Positions 30,573 through 39,240 of a stretch of 64,000 nucleotides of DNA are shown here, one piece after another. Both the position numbers and the translations under genes were made by a program. The notes beneath the pieces are model-generated. The model was given only the letters and a program-made list of their open reading frames with translations. It made no database searches and had not been told where the DNA came from. Every line of letters starts with the position of its first letter. The stretch's first letter is position 1. This DNA is from Streptomyces sp. NBC_00490. GTDB lineage: Bacteria > Actinomycetota > Actinomycetes > Streptomycetales > Streptomycetaceae. The stretch is taken from the NCBI RefSeq assembly GCF_036013645.1, contig NZ_CP107869.1:3224001-3288000 (forward strand), given 5' to 3'.

Positions 30573-32150
30573 GTGACCGACGGGGCCGGCACCCGGGACG
30601 GGGACCTGCCGGACGATCTGACCGCCGCCGAGGCCGGGATGTGGCAGGCCTTCCGCAACGGCAGCGTGTACGACCTGAGCAGCGGCGACTCGGTCGTCGA
30701 CGATCCGCACGGCGGGCATCCGTGGGGACCCGAGCGGACCGTGCGGGCCCGGATCGTGTGCTGGCTGCTCCTGGACGGGCCGCCCGCGCTCGCGGGCCGG
30801 GTGTCGTCGCTGAAGCTCAGCGGGGTGCAGATCAGCGGCACGCTGGAGCTGGCCGGCGGCATCGTGGTGCCGTACGTGGAGATGCGGGGCTGCCGTTTCG
30901 AGCGGGACGTCCTGATGCCGGAGGCCCGCTTCACGACCATGCGGATGGTGGACTGCTCGGTGCCGCGCCTGGAGGCCGCCCGCATCCACACCGAGGGCGA
31001 CCTGCACCTCCCCCGCTGCCGCTTCCACAACGGCGTACGGCTGACCGACGCCCACATCGGCACCGACCTGCTGCTCAACCAGGCGATCGTCTACCGGGAC
31101 CGCAGCGGCCGCTCGATCGCCGCCGACGGCATGACCGTCGGGCAGGATCTCCAGGCCGAGCTCCTCGAGTCGCACGGCGAGCTGAGCCTGCGCAGCGCCC
31201 AGATCGGCGTCTCGCTGAGCCTGCGCGGCGCGAAGCTGACCAACCCGTACACGCGGCTCGCGCTGAACGCACCGCAGCTGACCGTCGAGCGCTCGATGTA
31301 CCTGACCCCGGCGGGCATCGGCAACGCGCTGCTGAGCGGGGCGACCCCGGCGCGCGGGACGCGTATCCAGCGGTTCACGTGCGAGGGCGGACTGCGCCTG
31401 GACGACGGGCGGTTCGGGGACGCCCTCGACTTCGAGCGGGCGCGGTTCACGCTCACCGACGACCAGGAGGTGTCGCTGCGCCGCATCCAGACGCCCGAGC
31501 TGCGCTTCCTCGGGGAGCATCCGGCGCGCGGCACGGTCGTGCTGTCGGGGGCGCGGGTGGTGAACCTGATGGACCGCACGGACAGCTGGCCGGGCCCCGG
31601 GCGGCTGCACATGGGCGGCTTCAGCTACGAGAACCTGGTGCCGAGGGGCCCGTTCCCGCTCGCCGAGCGGCTGGAGTGGGTGACCGCGGCGACCGCCGAG
31701 TACAACCCGGAGCCGTACGAACGGCTGGCGACGGTGCTGCGGTCGGGCGGCGAGGACGAGGACGCGCGCGAGGTGCTGCTCGCCAAGCAGCGCCGGCGCC
31801 GCGAGACGCTGCCGCCCGCCGCCAAGCTGTGGGGGTACGCGCAGGACTGGACGGTCGCCTACGGGTACCGGCCGGGGCGGGCCCTGGTGTGGATGGCGGT
31901 GCTGTGGGCGGCGGCCTCGCTGGCCTTCGCGCACGCGAACCATCCGCCGATCAAGAGCGGCGAGGCGCCGTACTGGAACCCGGCCCTGTTCGCCCTCGAC
32001 CTGCTTCTGCCGGTCATCGACCTGGGCCAGGTCGGGTTCTGGCAACTCAGGGGCGGCTGGCAGTGGCTGGCCGCGGTGATGATCCTGCTGGGCTGGATCC
32101 TGGCGACGACGGTGGCGGCCGGGGCGACGAGGCTGCTGCGGCGGAGCTAG
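30573..32150 (+). CDS. Membrane protein with right-handed beta-helix-like repeats
   Basis: 525 residues; relatives are often annotated 'membrane-associated oxidoreductase', but no Rossmann or redox motif is visible. From about 70 to 400 it has short repeated units with alternating polar and Leu/Val/Ile positions, for example VSSLKLSGVQISGTLELAGG, IHTEGDLHLPRCRFHNGVRL and LSLRSAQIGVSLSLRGAKL, which look like a pentapeptide-like or bactofilin-like beta-helix. The C-terminus has two transmembrane helices (about 435–455 and 500–520). GTG start with GGAGAGGGACGG upstream. A surface or scaffold role is a guess. Confidence 0.7.
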   Translation: MTDGAGTRDGDLPDDLTAAEAGMWQAFRNGSVYDLSSGDSVVDDPHGGHPWGPERTVRARIVCWLLLDGPPALAGRVSSLKLSGVQISGTLELAGGIVVPYVEMRGCRFERDVLMPEARFTTMRMVDCSVPRLEAARIHTEGDLHLPRCRFHNGVRLTDAHIGTDLLLNQAIVYRDRSGRSIAADGMTVGQDLQAELLESHGELSLRSAQIGVSLSLRGAKLTNPYTRLALNAPQLTVERSMYLTPAGIGNALLSGATPARGTRIQRFTCEGGLRLDDGRFGDALDFERARFTLTDDQEVSLRRIQTPELRFLGEHPARGTVVLSGARVVNLMDRTDSWPGPGRLHMGGFSYENLVPRGPFPLAERLEWVTAATAEYNPEPYERLATVLRSGGEDEDAREVLLAKQRRRRETLPPAAKLWGYAQDWTVAYGYRPGRALVWMAVLWAAASLAFAHANHPPIKSGEAPYWNPALFALDLLLPVIDLGQVGFWQLRGGWQWLAAVMILLGWILATTVAAGATRLLRRS

Positions 32151-32276
32151 GCCGCGGGGCACAGCGGGCGAACAGTTGTTGAACAGTAAACGCTTTACCG
32201 ACTCTTGACCTACCGCCGTACAACTTTCCACACTTTGCTCGAAACCTCTGGCGCATCCCGGACCAGCGGCTTTTCA

Positions 32277-33302
32277 ATGGTCGACACCATGGCTCTGCTG
32301 CCCCCCTTCGTCCGCTCCCCGAGGACGGCCAGGACCCCCGTCCAGCATCCCGCCGTCGCGCTCCCCGCCGACGACGAGGTGCTCCTTGACGCGCCGGACG
32401 ACCACCTGGGCCCCGCCCTCGTGGCCGCCGGGCAGGGCACCTGGCAGACCGCGTCCCGGCTGCTCGCCGCCACCCGCGAGGAGGCCGCGTGGGAGAACCG
32501 CGACCGGTACGCCGTACGGCTGGCGTCCTTCGCGCAGTCGCGCGCCGAGTGGTTCGAGGACTGGCGTAAGGCCGCCCCGCACGACCCGGACATGCTGCTG
32601 GTCGGCGCCCAGCTCGCGGTGGCCCGCGCCTGGCAGTCGCCGGCCAGGGCGGAGCTGCTGCGCGAGGTGAGCCCGCTGATCACGGCCGCCGCACGCGGCG
32701 ACGACCGCGATCCGGTGCCGTGGCGGATAGCGCTGGACCACGCACACGGCTCGAACGCCGGGCACAAGTACTTCGAGGAGCTGTGGGAGGCGGCGATCCG
32801 CCGCGCCCCGCACCACTACGGCTGCCATGCCGCCGCCCTGCGCTACCTCGCGGAAAGCTGGCACGGCTCCCACCACGAGTGCTTCGACTTCGCGGAGACG
32901 GCCGCACAGGACGCCCCCGCGGACTCCCTCGTCCAGGCGCTGCCGACACGTGCCGCCCTCGCCTATCTGACCGACGATTGCGGACCCGACGTGGCGCTCG
33001 GGCGGCTGGACGCGGCGGCGGACCGGGCGATCGCGCTGTCGGCCCGTTTCCCGGCGGCCGACCCCTGGCCGGCGGAGATGCGGAACAAGCTGGCCTACGT
33101 CCTGTCCCGCCTGAGCCGCTGGGCGGACGCGCTCGAACAGGTGAGGCTCATCGGCCCGTACGCCACGTCATTCCCCTGGGACCGGCTCTCCGACGATCCA
33201 CTGGGCCGGTTCCTGGAGCTGCGCGAAGAGGTCCGCCTGCACGCGGCCTCCGGACATCCACGGAGTGGGCACACGGAACGTGCACACCCCGGCGACCATT
33301 AG
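32277..33302 (+). CDS. Conserved hypothetical protein
   Basis: 341 residues, mostly helical, with no signal peptide or membrane helix. Repeated motifs such as AREEAAWENRDRYAVRLASFA-like helices and LVQALPTRAALAYL suggest a tetratricopeptide-like solenoid, but the repeats are irregular. No Shine-Dalgarno is strong. ATG at 32277 is used; ATG at 32289 is equally possible, and a TTG at 32205 would add 24 residues. A TTGACC element lies at about 32204. Function unknown. Confidence 0.7.
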   Translation: MVDTMALLPPFVRSPRTARTPVQHPAVALPADDEVLLDAPDDHLGPALVAAGQGTWQTASRLLAATREEAAWENRDRYAVRLASFAQSRAEWFEDWRKAAPHDPDMLLVGAQLAVARAWQSPARAELLREVSPLITAAARGDDRDPVPWRIALDHAHGSNAGHKYFEELWEAAIRRAPHHYGCHAAALRYLAESWHGSHHECFDFAETAAQDAPADSLVQALPTRAALAYLTDDCGPDVALGRLDAAADRAIALSARFPAADPWPAEMRNKLAYVLSRLSRWADALEQVRLIGPYATSFPWDRLSDDPLGRFLELREEVRLHAASGHPRSGHTERAHPGDH

Positions 33303-33313
33303 GCTTCTGCGCC

Positions 33314-34054
33314 GTGACCACCGTCCGTCTTCCCCTCTTCCCTCTGAACTCGGTTCTGTTCCCGGGGCTGGTGCTGCCGCTGAACGTCTTCGAGGAGCGC
33401 TATCGCGCCATGATGCGCGAACTGCTCAAAACCCCCGAGGACGAATCGCGCCGCTTCGCCGTCGTGGCGATCCGCGACGGCCTCGAGGTCGCCGTGAGCT
33501 CCCCCGGCATGCCCGACCCGACGGCCCTGCCCGAACGCGGGCCCGCGGCGGGCTTCGGCACGGACCCGCTCAAGGCGTTCCACGGCACCGGCTGCGTGGC
33601 CGACGCGGCGACGATCCGGGAGCGCGAGGACGGCACGTTCGAAGTGCTGGCGACGGGCACCAGGCGCGTGCGGTTGCTGTCGGTGGACGCCTCGGGTCCG
33701 TTCCTGACGGCGGAGCTGGAAGAGCTCCCGGAGGAGCCGGGCGAAGGGGCGGGCGCGCTGGCGGAGGGCGTTCTCAGGGCCTTCCGCCAGTACCAGAAGC
33801 GTCTGGCGGGCGCCCGCGAGCGCTCGCTGACGACGGGTTCGGAGCTGCCGGACGAACCCTCGGTGGTGTCCTACCTGGTGGCCGCGGCGATGATGCTGGA
33901 CACCCCGACCAGGCAGCGCCTGCTCCAGGCTCCCGACTCCGCGTCCCGCCTGCGTGACGAGCTGAAACTCCTTCGCTCGGAGACCTCCATCATCCGTAAT
34001 CTGCCGTCGTTGCCGGCGTCGGACCTGACGCGCGGTCCGACGAGTCTGAACTGA
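33314..34054 (+). CDS. LON substrate-binding domain protein
   Basis: 246 residues consisting only of the N-terminal domain of Lon proteases (PF02190): VRLPLFPLNSVLFPGLVLPL at the start, VFEERYRAMMRELL, a glycine-rich middle and a helical C-terminus with SYLVAAAMMLDTPTRQRLLQ. There is no AAA or peptidase domain. Such stand-alone proteins are common and their role (peptide binding or adaptor) is unproven. GTG start at 33314. The YbaK gene follows 13 bases later, so they are probably cotranscribed. Confidence 0.88.
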   Translation: MTTVRLPLFPLNSVLFPGLVLPLNVFEERYRAMMRELLKTPEDESRRFAVVAIRDGLEVAVSSPGMPDPTALPERGPAAGFGTDPLKAFHGTGCVADAATIREREDGTFEVLATGTRRVRLLSVDASGPFLTAELEELPEEPGEGAGALAEGVLRAFRQYQKRLAGARERSLTTGSELPDEPSVVSYLVAAAMMLDTPTRQRLLQAPDSASRLRDELKLLRSETSIIRNLPSLPASDLTRGPTSLN

Positions 34055-34067
34055 GCCGGGGCCCTCA

Positions 34068-34571
34068 ATGGCGAAGAAGTCGAAGAAACAGCAGCAGTCG
34101 GGCGGCACGCCCGCGACGGTGGCGCTGACGGCGGCGGGCGTGCAGTACACGGTTCACGCCTACGACCACGACCCCGCCCACCCCTCCTACGGCGAGGAGG
34201 CGGCCGAGGCGATGGGCGTCTCCCCGGAGCGCGTCTTCAAGACCCTGGTGGCCGACGTCGACGGCGCCCTGACGGTGGCCGTGGTCCCGGTCGCCGGCCA
34301 GCTGGACCTGAAGGCGCTCGCCACGGCGGTCGGCGGCAAGCGCGCCGCCATGGCCGACCCGGCCCTGGCCGAACGCACCACGGGCTACGTCCGGGGCGGT
34401 ATCTCCCCGCTGGGCCAGCGCAAGAAGCTCCCGACGGTCCTGGACGCCTCGGCCTCGGCCCACCCCACGATCTGCGTCTCGGCGGGCCGCAGAGGCCTGG
34501 AGGTCGAACTCGCCCCCGAGTCCCTCTCCGCACTGACCCAGGCGATCCTGGCCCCCATCGGCCGCGCCTGA
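34068..34571 (+). CDS. YbaK/EbsC-type Cys-tRNA(Pro) deacylase
   Basis: 167 residues. A basic N-terminus (MAKKSKKQQQSGG) is followed by the YbaK fold: EEAAEAMGVSPERVFKTLVA with the catalytic-type Lys, VVPVAGQLDLKALA, and YVRGGISPLGQRKKLPTVLD, the loop typical of trans-editing deacylases. It should remove Cys or related amino acids mis-attached to tRNA-Pro. It is spaced 13 bases from the LON-domain gene and just upstream of a tiny ribosomal-protein-like ORF. Confidence 0.9.
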   Translation: MAKKSKKQQQSGGTPATVALTAAGVQYTVHAYDHDPAHPSYGEEAAEAMGVSPERVFKTLVADVDGALTVAVVPVAGQLDLKALATAVGGKRAAMADPALAERTTGYVRGGISPLGQRKKLPTVLDASASAHPTICVSAGRRGLEVELAPESLSALTQAILAPIGRA

Positions 34572-34612
34572 CCTCTCGACGCGGCCGCCCTCCTCGGCTA
34601 AGCACGAGGGAC

Positions 34613-34687
34613 ATGTCGAAGAAAACGCGAAAGCGAAAGTGGCGCACGAAAAAGGGCCGAGCAAACCACGGCAGGCGACCGGCATAG
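34613..34687 (+). CDS. 24-residue basic peptide resembling ribosomal protein bL37
   Basis: An ORF encoding MSKKTRKRKWRTKKGRANHG then RRPA. The length (24 residues), 12 or 13 Lys/Arg residues and the ending GRANHGRRPA closely recall bL37, the tiny 50S protein first seen in mycobacterial ribosomes, whose C-terminus is ANHGKRPNA as I remember it. GAGGG lies just ahead of the ATG. It is downstream of YbaK and before an extragenic repeat. Short length makes chance possible, but the tail match argues against that. Confidence 0.65.
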   Translation: MSKKTRKRKWRTKKGRANHGRRPA

Positions 34688-34696
34688 AACCAGGTC

Positions 34697-34801
34697 TTTT
34701 CAGCCCGTCCGGCGTTTGAGGACAAGGCCCCTTCAGGGCCGAAGCGGGGGTCTGGGGGCGCAGCCCCCAGGGACGGGGACGGGTAGGGGCGGCGGGGGCG
34801 A
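34697..34801 (+). repeat. Extragenic streptomycete repeat
   Basis: TTTCAGCCCGTCCGGCGTTTG, GGCCCCTTCAGGGCC, then GGGGGCGCAGCCCCC and GGGTAGGGGCGGCGGGGGCG. It is the intergenic counterpart of the element at 6418–6551 and lies between the bL37-like ORF and the converging membrane protein gene. Its two hairpins probably act as terminators. Confidence 0.85.
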
Positions 34802-34843
34802 GAAAACCCTCGCCGCGACCACCGCCCACCGCCCACCGAAGCC

Positions 34844-35515
34844 CTACACCGACGGCGCCCCATGAGGCCCGTACGGCCCCTGCGGCGGATACGGCTCAGG
34901 ATCCCGCGGCCCGAACAACGCCGTGAGCCCCAGATGCACCACCAGCGCCCCGAACGGCCACGCCAGCCACGCCCCCTTGGCCGACAACTTCAGCGGCGCC
35001 GAGAACGTGACCCCCTTGCCCACGGACTTCGCATGGGCGATCACATCCTGCGCGGGCCCCAGCCAGATCCCGACCCGCCAGGCCAGCAGCGACCCGAGAA
35101 GCCCCCCGACGCCCAGCGCCACGACCAGCGGCACACCACCGCGCCGCCGCACCAGGAACACCACGAGCGCGCTCACGAGACCGAACGCCAGCCCCAGCAG
35201 AGTGAACGTTCCGTCGACCCCGATCGCCTGCTCCCCCTCGGTGTCCCCGAGGTAGACGACCCAGCTCTTGTCGACGACGTCCCCGACGAGCGGCACATGC
35301 GGCGCCAGCCACCACCACAACACCCCGAGCAGCACCCCGCCGAGCGCCACGGCGAGGGCGACGACGACGGCCTCGCGTACTTCGGTCGCCATGCCGGGAC
35401 CGTCGTACGCGGCCTCGTGGGACGCGGGAGCCTTGTACCCGGCGGCAGGCGACTGCCACGCGGCGTGCGAGGGCTGTTCGTGCGGCGGCGGGGGCGGAGT
35501 CAACGGTGCGGTCAC
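34844..35515 (-). CDS. Membrane protein with proline-rich N-terminus
   Basis: 223 residues: a Pro/His-rich cytosolic head (PLTPPPPPHEQPSHAAW), four predicted transmembrane helices (about 48–72, 103–123, 130–150, 186–206), and a short PYPPQGPYGPHG tail. No family is recognised with confidence. GTG start at 35515. It follows the ABC permease gene on the same strand by about 35 bases and may belong to that operon. It converges on the repeat at 34697. Confidence 0.75.
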   Translation of the reverse strand: MTAPLTPPPPPHEQPSHAAWQSPAAGYKAPASHEAAYDGPGMATEVREAVVVALAVALGGVLLGVLWWWLAPHVPLVGDVVDKSWVVYLGDTEGEQAIGVDGTFTLLGLAFGLVSALVVFLVRRRGGVPLVVALGVGGLLGSLLAWRVGIWLGPAQDVIAHAKSVGKGVTFSAPLKLSAKGAWLAWPFGALVVHLGLTALFGPRDPEPYPPQGPYGPHGAPSV

Positions 35516-35549
35516 CCTGACATCGTGCCAGGCCCGCCTGTGCGGCGCG

Positions 35550-36371
35550 TCACCGGACGGCCGCCCGACGGTACGCCCAGGTGGCGACGGCCAGCGACAC
35601 GACCCCCACGAGCCCGCACACGGCGAGGTCACCGAGCACGAACGCCCAGTCGGGATGCGGTCCGAACGTCCGCGCGAACGCCTCCACGCCGTAGGTCGAC
35701 GGCAGCAGATCCCGCAGGAGCCGCACCGCCTCCGGCATCCGGTCGGCCGGCAGCACGCCGAGCAGCAGCGCCGCGGACATCCCCAACTGCCCGAGCACCG
35801 TGGCCAGTTCCGGCCTCGGCGCGAGCAGCCCGAAGGCCGCCCCGAGCCCGGCGAGGGCCGCTCCCGCCAGTGGGATCACGGCGACGAGCACCCACAGATG
35901 CGCCAGCGGCAGCCCGAACAGCACGCACCCGAACACCGCGGTCACCACGGTCCCCGGCACGGTGAAGGAGGCGTACGCCCCAGCGGCCCCGAGCACCACG
36001 GCGGCCGGCGGCACCGGCAGCGTGGCGTAGTGGTCGAGTCCGCCGCTGGCCCGCAGCTGTCCGAAGTACTGCGCGAGCAGGTTCAGCGCGACGAAGGCCA
36101 CGACGAGCACCGACGATCCCGCGACCACGGCCTGCGCCTCGGCCCCGCCGTCCACGACCCCCCGCATGAGGACCATGATCCCGACCGACTGGAAGGTGGC
36201 CACGAACAGCAGCGGGATGCGCGCCACCCGCGCACGGGACAGCTGCGCCCGGTACACGGCCGCGAGCGACGGCCACAGCCGCGCACGCGGCCCGAGCTCG
36301 GCCGCGCCGCGGACCGTCTCCTCGACGGCCCGGGCGCTGCCCGGCAGAACCTCGGCGGGTACGACACTCAC
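35550..36371 (-). CDS. ABC-2 type transporter permease
   Basis: 273 residues with six predicted transmembrane helices. The N-terminal cytosolic segment (AAVYRAQLSRARVARIPLLF) and the pattern of long hydrophobic helices with LLRDLLPSTYGVEAFARTF before the last helix are typical of ABC-2 (drug or polysaccharide export) permeases. GTG start at 36371. It pairs with the ATPase gene 106 bases upstream on the same strand. Confidence 0.85.
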   Translation of the reverse strand: MSVVPAEVLPGSARAVEETVRGAAELGPRARLWPSLAAVYRAQLSRARVARIPLLFVATFQSVGIMVLMRGVVDGGAEAQAVVAGSSVLVVAFVALNLLAQYFGQLRASGGLDHYATLPVPPAAVVLGAAGAYASFTVPGTVVTAVFGCVLFGLPLAHLWVLVAVIPLAGAALAGLGAAFGLLAPRPELATVLGQLGMSAALLLGVLPADRMPEAVRLLRDLLPSTYGVEAFARTFGPHPDWAFVLGDLAVCGLVGVVSLAVATWAYRRAAVR

Positions 36372-36477
36372 GTGGCGCTGCTCCCTCTCACAGACGGGGT
36401 CACTCCGGCGTTCGTCCTGTTCCGTACGGATGCTACGGCCCGCGCACTCAAGCCCGGCTCAAGGTCCCGCATCGCGC

Positions 36478-37497
36478 TCACGCCTTCACCAGCCCCTGCT
36501 GCGCCGCCCCGCCGAGCGCCAGGTAGACGTCCTCCAGGCTCGGCGTGGCCAGGGTGAAGTCGTCGAGGGCGGCGAAGGCCGCTCCCCCGGTCACCGTCGC
36601 GACGACCGCCCGCGCCTCCTCGGGCGCGAGCCGCAGCGTCCAGCGGCGCCCGGAGGCGACGGCCCGGTCCTGGAGCGCGGCGACCTCGGGGACGTGCAGC
36701 GGAGCGGCCTCGCGCCATACGAGGTCGACCCGGACCTCCCCGGCGACCTGCTCCTTGAGCCCGACGGGGGTGTCACAGGCGATCACCCTGCCCTGGTCCA
36801 GGACGGCGACCCGGTCGAGGACGGTCTCGGCCTCGATGACGTTGTGGGTGACGAGCAGGACGGTCGTCCCGCGCTCGGCCCGCCGCCGGTCCACGGCGGA
36901 CCAGACGGCCCGCCGGGCGACGGGGTCCATCGCGGTGGTCGGCTCGTCGAGCACCAGCAGCGGCCGCTCCCCGACCAGCGCGGCGGCCAGGCACGCCAGC
37001 CGCCGCTGACCGCCGGAGAGCTTGTTGATGGCCCGTCCGGCGAGCGGGGTGAGCCCCAGTTCGTCGAGTACGGCGTCCCGCTCGGCCCGCGCGGCGCGTG
37101 CCTCTAGTCCGCGCAGTCGCCCGGTGGTCTCGGCGGCGAGCGAGACGGTCAGTTCGTCCAGGGCGGTGGACTCCTGGCCGAGATAGGCGAGGATCCGCGC
37201 GGCCCGCTCCGGGTGGCGCACGATGTCGTGGCCGAGGATCTCGACGCTGCCCCGGTCGGGCCGCATCAGCCCGGTGAGCTGCCGTACGAGGGTGGACTTG
37301 CCGGCGCCGTTCGGCCCGAGGAGTCCGAAGATCTCGCCGCGCCGGATGTCGAGCCGCACATCGTCGGTGGCACGCACCTCGGGGGTCGCGGGGACCCCGC
37401 GCCGGCCGCGTACCGCCGGATAGGTCTTGGTCAGTCCGCGCACCGCGCACACGACATCGTCACCGTGCCGAAGTGCCTGTGCCGCGCGCGTACTCAC
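36478..37497 (-). CDS. ABC transporter ATP-binding protein
   Basis: 339 residues. Walker A GLLGPNGAGKST, Q-loop YLGQES, signature NKLSGGQRRLA, Walker B LLVLDEPTTAMD and H-loop LLVTHN are all intact. The C-terminal extension (about 240–339) ends FTLATPSLEDVYLALGG, the pattern of DrrA/CcmA-type exporters. GTG start at 37497. It works with the permease downstream. The substrate cannot be told. Confidence 0.92.
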   Translation of the reverse strand: MSTRAAQALRHGDDVVCAVRGLTKTYPAVRGRRGVPATPEVRATDDVRLDIRRGEIFGLLGPNGAGKSTLVRQLTGLMRPDRGSVEILGHDIVRHPERAARILAYLGQESTALDELTVSLAAETTGRLRGLEARAARAERDAVLDELGLTPLAGRAINKLSGGQRRLACLAAALVGERPLLVLDEPTTAMDPVARRAVWSAVDRRRAERGTTVLLVTHNVIEAETVLDRVAVLDQGRVIACDTPVGLKEQVAGEVRVDLVWREAAPLHVPEVAALQDRAVASGRRWTLRLAPEEARAVVATVTGGAAFAALDDFTLATPSLEDVYLALGGAAQQGLVKA

Positions 37498-37559
37498 AAG
37501 GGACGAGAGTACGGGGTCGGCAGGCTCCGCTCGCCCTCGGGGGCGGCGTATGTGCCGTT

Positions 37560-38780
37560 TCACTCCCCCGCGGGAGCGTGTTCGGCGGCGGTCCGTACGT
37601 CGATCTCGCGCCAGAACCCGGCACGGATGGCGTAGCGGTCGTGCTCGTCGATCTGGTCGTCCTTGTGGGCGAGCAGTCCGAACCGGGCGGCGTACCGCAG
37701 CAGCTCCCCGTCGATCCGGTGCGGGACGCGCGGATACATGCCCGAGAGCTTCTGCAGATGGCCCTGGTCGCCCAGCCGCTCCATCCAGCGCCGCGCGAAG
37801 ACCTGCCCGACCTCGAACGGATCGCCGCCGACGGTGGTGATGTCCTCCTCGCGGTCCGCCCATCGCTGCTCGGCGCTGGTCAGCTGGGCGAGGGTGGGCA
37901 TCGAGGCGACCTCGGGCGGCTCGGCGGGGCCGCCGGGGCGGTCGACCCAGCCTTTGTCGGAGGACCAGCGCAGGGTCGCGTTCGCGGGCTGCTGCGGCTG
38001 GGTGCCGGGGCCGCGCAGGGCGGCCAGGTCCTTGGGGGTGGGCACGCCCTTGGGCGCGGGCACGCGCTCCTGGGTGCCGTTCTCCGAGGCGGCGGGGGCG
38101 TGGTCGCTGTCGTCGGCGGATCGTTCGGCCGCCGCGGCGAGTGCGGATTCGGGCAGCGGTGCGGACAGGATCGCGGCGATCTCGGGACGCGGCACGGGCG
38201 GCGGCGCGCAGATCCCGCCGAGGTCCTTGGCGCGTACGGCCTTGGTGATCCACGTACGGTCCAGGACGCGCCGTTCGTCGGCCTCGGCGACGAGGTCCTC
38301 GGACTGGTTGTAGTCCCCGTCGGCGGCCTGGACGGCCCACAGGTGTACGGCGACGCCGTGCTCCTTGGCGGCCATCATGCCCGGCAGCAGATCGCCGTCG
38401 CCGGTGACCAGGACGATGTCGGAGCAGGCGCGGTTGCGGGCCAGTTCGGTGAGCTCGGCGTGCATGGCCGCGTCGACGCCCTTCTGGGCCCAGCGTCCGT
38501 CGCTGCGGGTCAGGGCGCCCAGCCGGACGGTGACCCGGGGCATCACCCGCAGCCTGCGGTGCTCGGGCTGGGGGACGCGGTCGGGGGCGCCGTCGAACCA
38601 GTAGATGCGCAGCAGGGGCCGTTCGGTGTCCGACTCGGCGCGTTCGCGCAGGCCCTGGATGAGGGCGGGGTGATCGACGGTGATCCGGGATCGCGAGGGT
38701 TCCCCGGCAAGGAGGGAGGCGGCGGCGCCCAGCAGATACCCGGCGTCCACCAGGACGATGCAGCGGTCCACGCGACTCAC
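37560..38780 (-). CDS. NYN-domain (PIN-like) RNase family protein
   Basis: 406 residues. The N-terminal NYN/PIN-like domain has the acidic residues of this metal-dependent nuclease fold: CIVLVDAGYLLGAA (Asp near 12), KGVDAAMHAEL and DIVLVTGDGDLLPGM (Asp near 125–127). A Pro/Ala-rich linker (about 195–300) leads to a C-terminal helical domain with PFEVGQVFARRWMERLGD and RIDGELLRYAARFG, probably a LOTUS/OST-like or winged-helix RNA-binding domain. RNA is the likely substrate. GTG start at 38780, upstream of the ABC genes on the same strand. Confidence 0.82.
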   Translation of the reverse strand: MSRVDRCIVLVDAGYLLGAAASLLAGEPSRSRITVDHPALIQGLRERAESDTERPLLRIYWFDGAPDRVPQPEHRRLRVMPRVTVRLGALTRSDGRWAQKGVDAAMHAELTELARNRACSDIVLVTGDGDLLPGMMAAKEHGVAVHLWAVQAADGDYNQSEDLVAEADERRVLDRTWITKAVRAKDLGGICAPPPVPRPEIAAILSAPLPESALAAAAERSADDSDHAPAASENGTQERVPAPKGVPTPKDLAALRGPGTQPQQPANATLRWSSDKGWVDRPGGPAEPPEVASMPTLAQLTSAEQRWADREEDITTVGGDPFEVGQVFARRWMERLGDQGHLQKLSGMYPRVPHRIDGELLRYAARFGLLAHKDDQIDEHDRYAIRAGFWREIDVRTAAEHAPAGE

Positions 38781-38995
38781 CCTCTTCCGAGGCGGTTTAC
38801 TTCGGACTTCCTTCGAGTCTGCCCGACCGCGCGGAGGTTAACGGCCGGAACTCGATCTTCGGCGTGGCGTTTCGGCAGATCGCGGGGCGACGAGCCCTGT
38901 CACGGACGGTAATTATCCGAAATGCGTTCTTTTTCAGCTTATGTGAATCTGATTCCGGCCCTGGCCCCTAGATCCCCCTCAGGAGGCAGATCACC

Positions 38996-39160
38996 ATGGC
39001 CAAGAACAAGAACCGTGACCGCAAGCAGCCGCAGTCCGAGCGTGGTCAGCAGGAGGCCCAGCAGTCCTCGATGGAGGCGCAGGCCGAGCAGCGCATGACC
39101 CAGGTGACTCCGGGTGACATGGCCCGCAAGGGCAAGCAGAAGCGCTTCGGTCACAACTGA
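38996..39160 (+). CDS. Small basic hydrophilic protein
   Basis: 54 residues: MAKNKNRDRKQPQSERGQQE, a Gln/Glu-rich middle (AQQSSMEAQAEQRMTQVTPG) and the basic tail DMARKGKQKRFGHN. No membrane segment; likely disordered. AGGAGG lies nine bases before the ATG, one of the best ribosome sites in the window, and a strong terminator follows, so it is a well-expressed single gene. It lies between the NYN gene and dnaE. Function unknown; the composition suggests RNA or nucleoid association. Confidence 0.8.
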   Translation: MAKNKNRDRKQPQSERGQQEAQQSSMEAQAEQRMTQVTPGDMARKGKQKRFGHN

Positions 39161-39195
39161 CATCTTCATAAAAGGTCGTTGAGATCCAGGCACAC

Positions 39196-39233
39196 AGAGA
39201 GGGCGTACCCCGTGCACGGGGTACGCCCTCTCT
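39196..39233. terminator. Bidirectional terminator between the small basic protein and dnaE
   Basis: AGAGAGGGCGTACCCCGTG followed directly by its complement: a 19-bp perfect palindrome eight bases from the dnaE stop and 35 bases from the converging small gene. Confidence 0.9.
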
Positions 39234-39240
39234 ACATGTC

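Noticed and set aside
32205..32276. Upstream TTG start for the hypothetical protein at 32277
   Set aside because: No Shine-Dalgarno, and the TTGACC there looks more like a promoter element than a start.
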